Below, in pieces: positions 62,381 to 64,000 of a stretch of DNA of 64,000 bases. Below the pieces are notes generated by a model that saw only the letters and a program-made list of their open reading frames with translations, was not told the origin of the DNA and did not search any database. Every line of letters begins with the position of its first letter. Within the stretch, counting starts at the first letter, position 1. A program made the translations under genes and the position numbers. Source of the stretch: Cyanobacteria bacterium CYA (GTDB lineage Bacteria; Planctomycetota; Phycisphaerae; Phycisphaerales; UBA1924); assembly GCA_008363215.1 (NCBI GenBank), contig RHKP01000003.1, positions 1 through 64,000 on the forward strand. The letters run 5' to 3'.

Positions 62381-62576
62381 ATTCTGGATCGGACGCCCGG
62401 TTTCGGCCGAATCTTCTTACCGGGCCAGATATCATGGATGAACATGGCCCGCGCGCGGGGAGTCGCGCTCCGCGCCGCGCATCAGGGCCACATATCACGC
62501 GGAGCGCGTGCATTCCGGGGCGTTTCGGGCGATTCCGCCCGAGCGTCCGCATCGCCGACAGGCGAGGGGACCAGTC

Positions 62577-63587
62577 ATGACGACGGTTCGAGCCACCCGA
62601 GCATTCACTCTCATCGAACTCCTTGTGGTCATCGCCATCATCGCCCTGCTGATCGGCATCCTCCTGCCGGCCCTCAGTTCGGCCCGTGAGGCCGCCCGCG
62701 GCGTCACCTGCCTGGCCGCCATGGACCAGACGTCCAAACTCACCTTCTCCTTCATGGCCGACCACCAGGGACAGGCCCCCGTCGCCGGGCAGATGTGGTC
62801 GCTCACCGAGGCCACGGCGGCCCTGGAAATCGAGGCTCCTGATTCCAACCCCCTCGGCCAGCGGACCGAGCGCGTCCTGAACATGATGCCTCAGTGGCTC
62901 AGCGAACGCCTCAACCGGCACTATGCCATGCCGTTCTACCTTTCCATCGCGGAATACAGCGGACTCCAGTGGGACACCCAGACGCGTGAAGGCATGATGA
63001 TCGCGGCCGGAACCTCCAGCACCAGCCCGCTCAACACGGCTTTTACCGATTACTTCCGGTGTCCGTCGGACCGCACCTTCGAGGCCGGCAACATGACCTA
63101 CGCCGGCGCAACCCTCGTCTGGGGCAGCAACACCTCCAGTTGGGGCACCGCCCGCAGCCAGGTTCCCGAGATGATCTCCTACGGTTTCAGCGAGTATCTG
63201 CTGGGCCAGGTCGGGCAGGGCGCGGGCGGGATCAACTCCCCGCTGCTCGGCAAACTCGACCGCTGCGTGTTCCCGACCGAGACGATGCTCTTCCTGGATT
63301 CCGAGCCGCGCAACGCATGGAACGACCAGTTGTATACCGTCTGGCACGATCCGGCGGAGGCCGTCTTCAAACTCTCTGAGTACTACGACGAGGACCGTGG
63401 CATGCGATCGGTCGGCTCGAACCAGTTTGATTTCGACCGGCACAATGGGACGATGAACGTCGGTCACGGCGACGGTCACGTCACCACGGTGCCCAACAAC
63501 GAGTCCGGTTGGGACGAAGTCATTGTCTTCCGTCGCAACAAGGGCGGCGCGGATGGCTACGCGTCCGGCGACGATACCCCGAACTGA
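62577..63587 (+). CDS. Prepilin-like protein with H-X9-DG domain
   Basis: The 336-residue protein starts with a type IV pilin-like signal: cleavage after Ala9, then [24 protein letters not shown] with Glu at +5. Planctomycetes have many such DUF1559-like proteins. The C-terminal part has [21 protein letters not shown], the H-X9-DG pattern. ATG at 62577 follows GAGGGGACC. It may be a minor pilin of a type II secretion-like apparatus; no secretion genes lie in the window. Confidence 0.88.
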   Translation: MTTVRATRAFTLIELLVVIAIIALLIGILLPALSSAREAARGVTCLAAMDQTSKLTFSFMADHQGQAPVAGQMWSLTEATAALEIEAPDSNPLGQRTERVLNMMPQWLSERLNRHYAMPFYLSIAEYSGLQWDTQTREGMMIAAGTSSTSPLNTAFTDYFRCPSDRTFEAGNMTYAGATLVWGSNTSSWGTARSQVPEMISYGFSEYLLGQVGQGAGGINSPLLGKLDRCVFPTETMLFLDSEPRNAWNDQLYTVWHDPAEAVFKLSEYYDEDRGMRSVGSNQFDFDRHNGTMNVGHGDGHVTTVPNNESGWDEVIVFRRNKGGADGYASGDDTPN

Positions 63588-63610
63588 CCCGGCCGGGTGG
63601 TACCGACCTT

Positions 63611-63822
63611 GTGCCACCGAGTTCGGCTTTGCAAACTCGGTGCAACGGCCCACTCACTTGGCACCGACTTCGGAAGACCGAAGTCGGTGGCACATCACCT
63701 GAGAACCAAGCAGGCCGGTAGGCGAGGGGTACCCACTTTGTGCCACCGAGTTCGGCTTTGCAAACTCGGTGAAACGCCCCGCTCACTTCGCACCGATTTC
63801 GGTAGACCGAAGTCGGTGGCAC
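63611..63822. repeat. Tandem repeat of hairpin units, period 129 bp
   Basis: Two copies of an about 83-bp unit (63611-63693 and 63740-63822) at a 129-base period. Each copy has a hairpin CACCGAGTT / AACTCGGTG and a second, CACCGACTTCGG / CCGAAGTCGGTG (12 bp, perfect in copy 1, one mismatch in copy 2). Flanks also match (GGTACC...CTTGTGCC). It lies in the 361-base gap between the prepilin and the last gene, which holds no other gene. Confidence 0.85.
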
Positions 63823-63948
63823 ATTCAATCTGTTTCCTTCCCCCACCGTCCCATACCGTGCGCACAAGCACGGATTTTGCATGAAAACCTTTCCGGCAAC
63901 GCACCCATTCTCACTAACATGCGAAAGGGAGCGAATCAGGAGGGCGTC

Positions 63949-64000
63949 ATGCTGCGTTCTGTTTTTGTCGGCCTTCTCGTCGCTGTTTCCACGTCCGCGC
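63949..64000 (+). CDS. N-terminal start of a secreted protein (partial)
   Basis: ATG at 63949 lies nine bases after AGGAGGG and encodes LRSVFVGLLVAVSTSA, a typical signal peptide start. The gene runs off the window edge. An earlier in-frame ATG at 63919 lacks such a site. It is likely the next secreted protein. Confidence 0.6.
   Translation, partial: MLRSVFVGLLVAVSTSA

Noticed and set aside
63611-63822. CRISPR array
   Set aside because: There are only two units, each about 83 bp with internal hairpins, and no cas gene is near. The spacing and structure do not fit CRISPR.

Overview
The window reads as a high-GC chromosome segment from a planctomycete, most likely of the class Phycisphaerae. 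The inference rests on features found together: a secreted protein with a C-terminal tail of the type called GC-type dockerin, a PEP-CTERM-like tail (VPTPGALAMLGLGG then RRRR), a prepilin-like protein of the H-X9-DG kind, GH38, Gfo/Idh and DUF1080 sugar genes, an actinobacterial-type xylose isomerase, and hairpin repeats in and between genes. No rRNA, tRNA, CRISPR array, insertion sequence or prophage was seen.

Layout. 0-7.4 kb is housekeeping and envelope: the end of an unknown gene, a stand-alone nuoC, two hypotheticals, two lipoproteins (one TolB-like), a Xer recombinase, a secreted protein and folK. From 38.2 kb down to 7.47 kb everything lies on the minus strand in one dense run of 35 genes, many with 4-base ATGA overlaps. 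It begins with two small Cys-containing proteins, a lipoprotein, an RDD membrane protein and a large TPR protein. It then enters a FlgN-like chaperone, a histidine kinase and NtrC-type regulator, and the flagellar genes flgB flgC fliE fliF fliG fliH fliI fliJ, motE-like, fliK flgD, a small operon protein, flgE flbD motA motB fliL fliN fliO fliP fliQ fliR flhB flhA, a small membrane protein, and fliA. A strong terminator follows fliA. The run supplies the export gate, its ATPase, the MS ring, part of the C-ring, the hook, the stators and the regulators. fliM, flhF, flhG, the distal rod, hook-filament junction, cap and flagellin genes are not here and must lie elsewhere or be missing.

38.4-48.4 kb holds lpxI, a TlyA-like methyltransferase without its S4 domain, obg, a PilZ protein, a Fur-family regulator without the CxxC motif, a polyprenyl synthase, a methyltransferase, UDP-glucose dehydrogenase, two hypotheticals and xylA. 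48.6-56.9 kb holds an asparagine synthetase and a sugar locus (DUF1080 protein, Gfo/Idh dehydrogenase, ribokinase, GH38-like glycosidase). 57.0-64.0 kb is given to secreted proteins: PEP-CTERM, beta-helix with a PA14-like tail, GC-dockerin, prepilin-like, and the start of one more, with good hairpin terminators after the first two and a 129-bp-period hairpin tandem repeat near the end.

No clear defence or mobile system is present. The points most worth a second look are the envelope module joined to the flagellar run, a two-helix membrane protein where flhF/flhG would often be, a sigma-54-like site before fliF, GC-rich repeat elements inserted in frame into two sugar genes, and a GH38-like enzyme with Glu at the nucleophile position.
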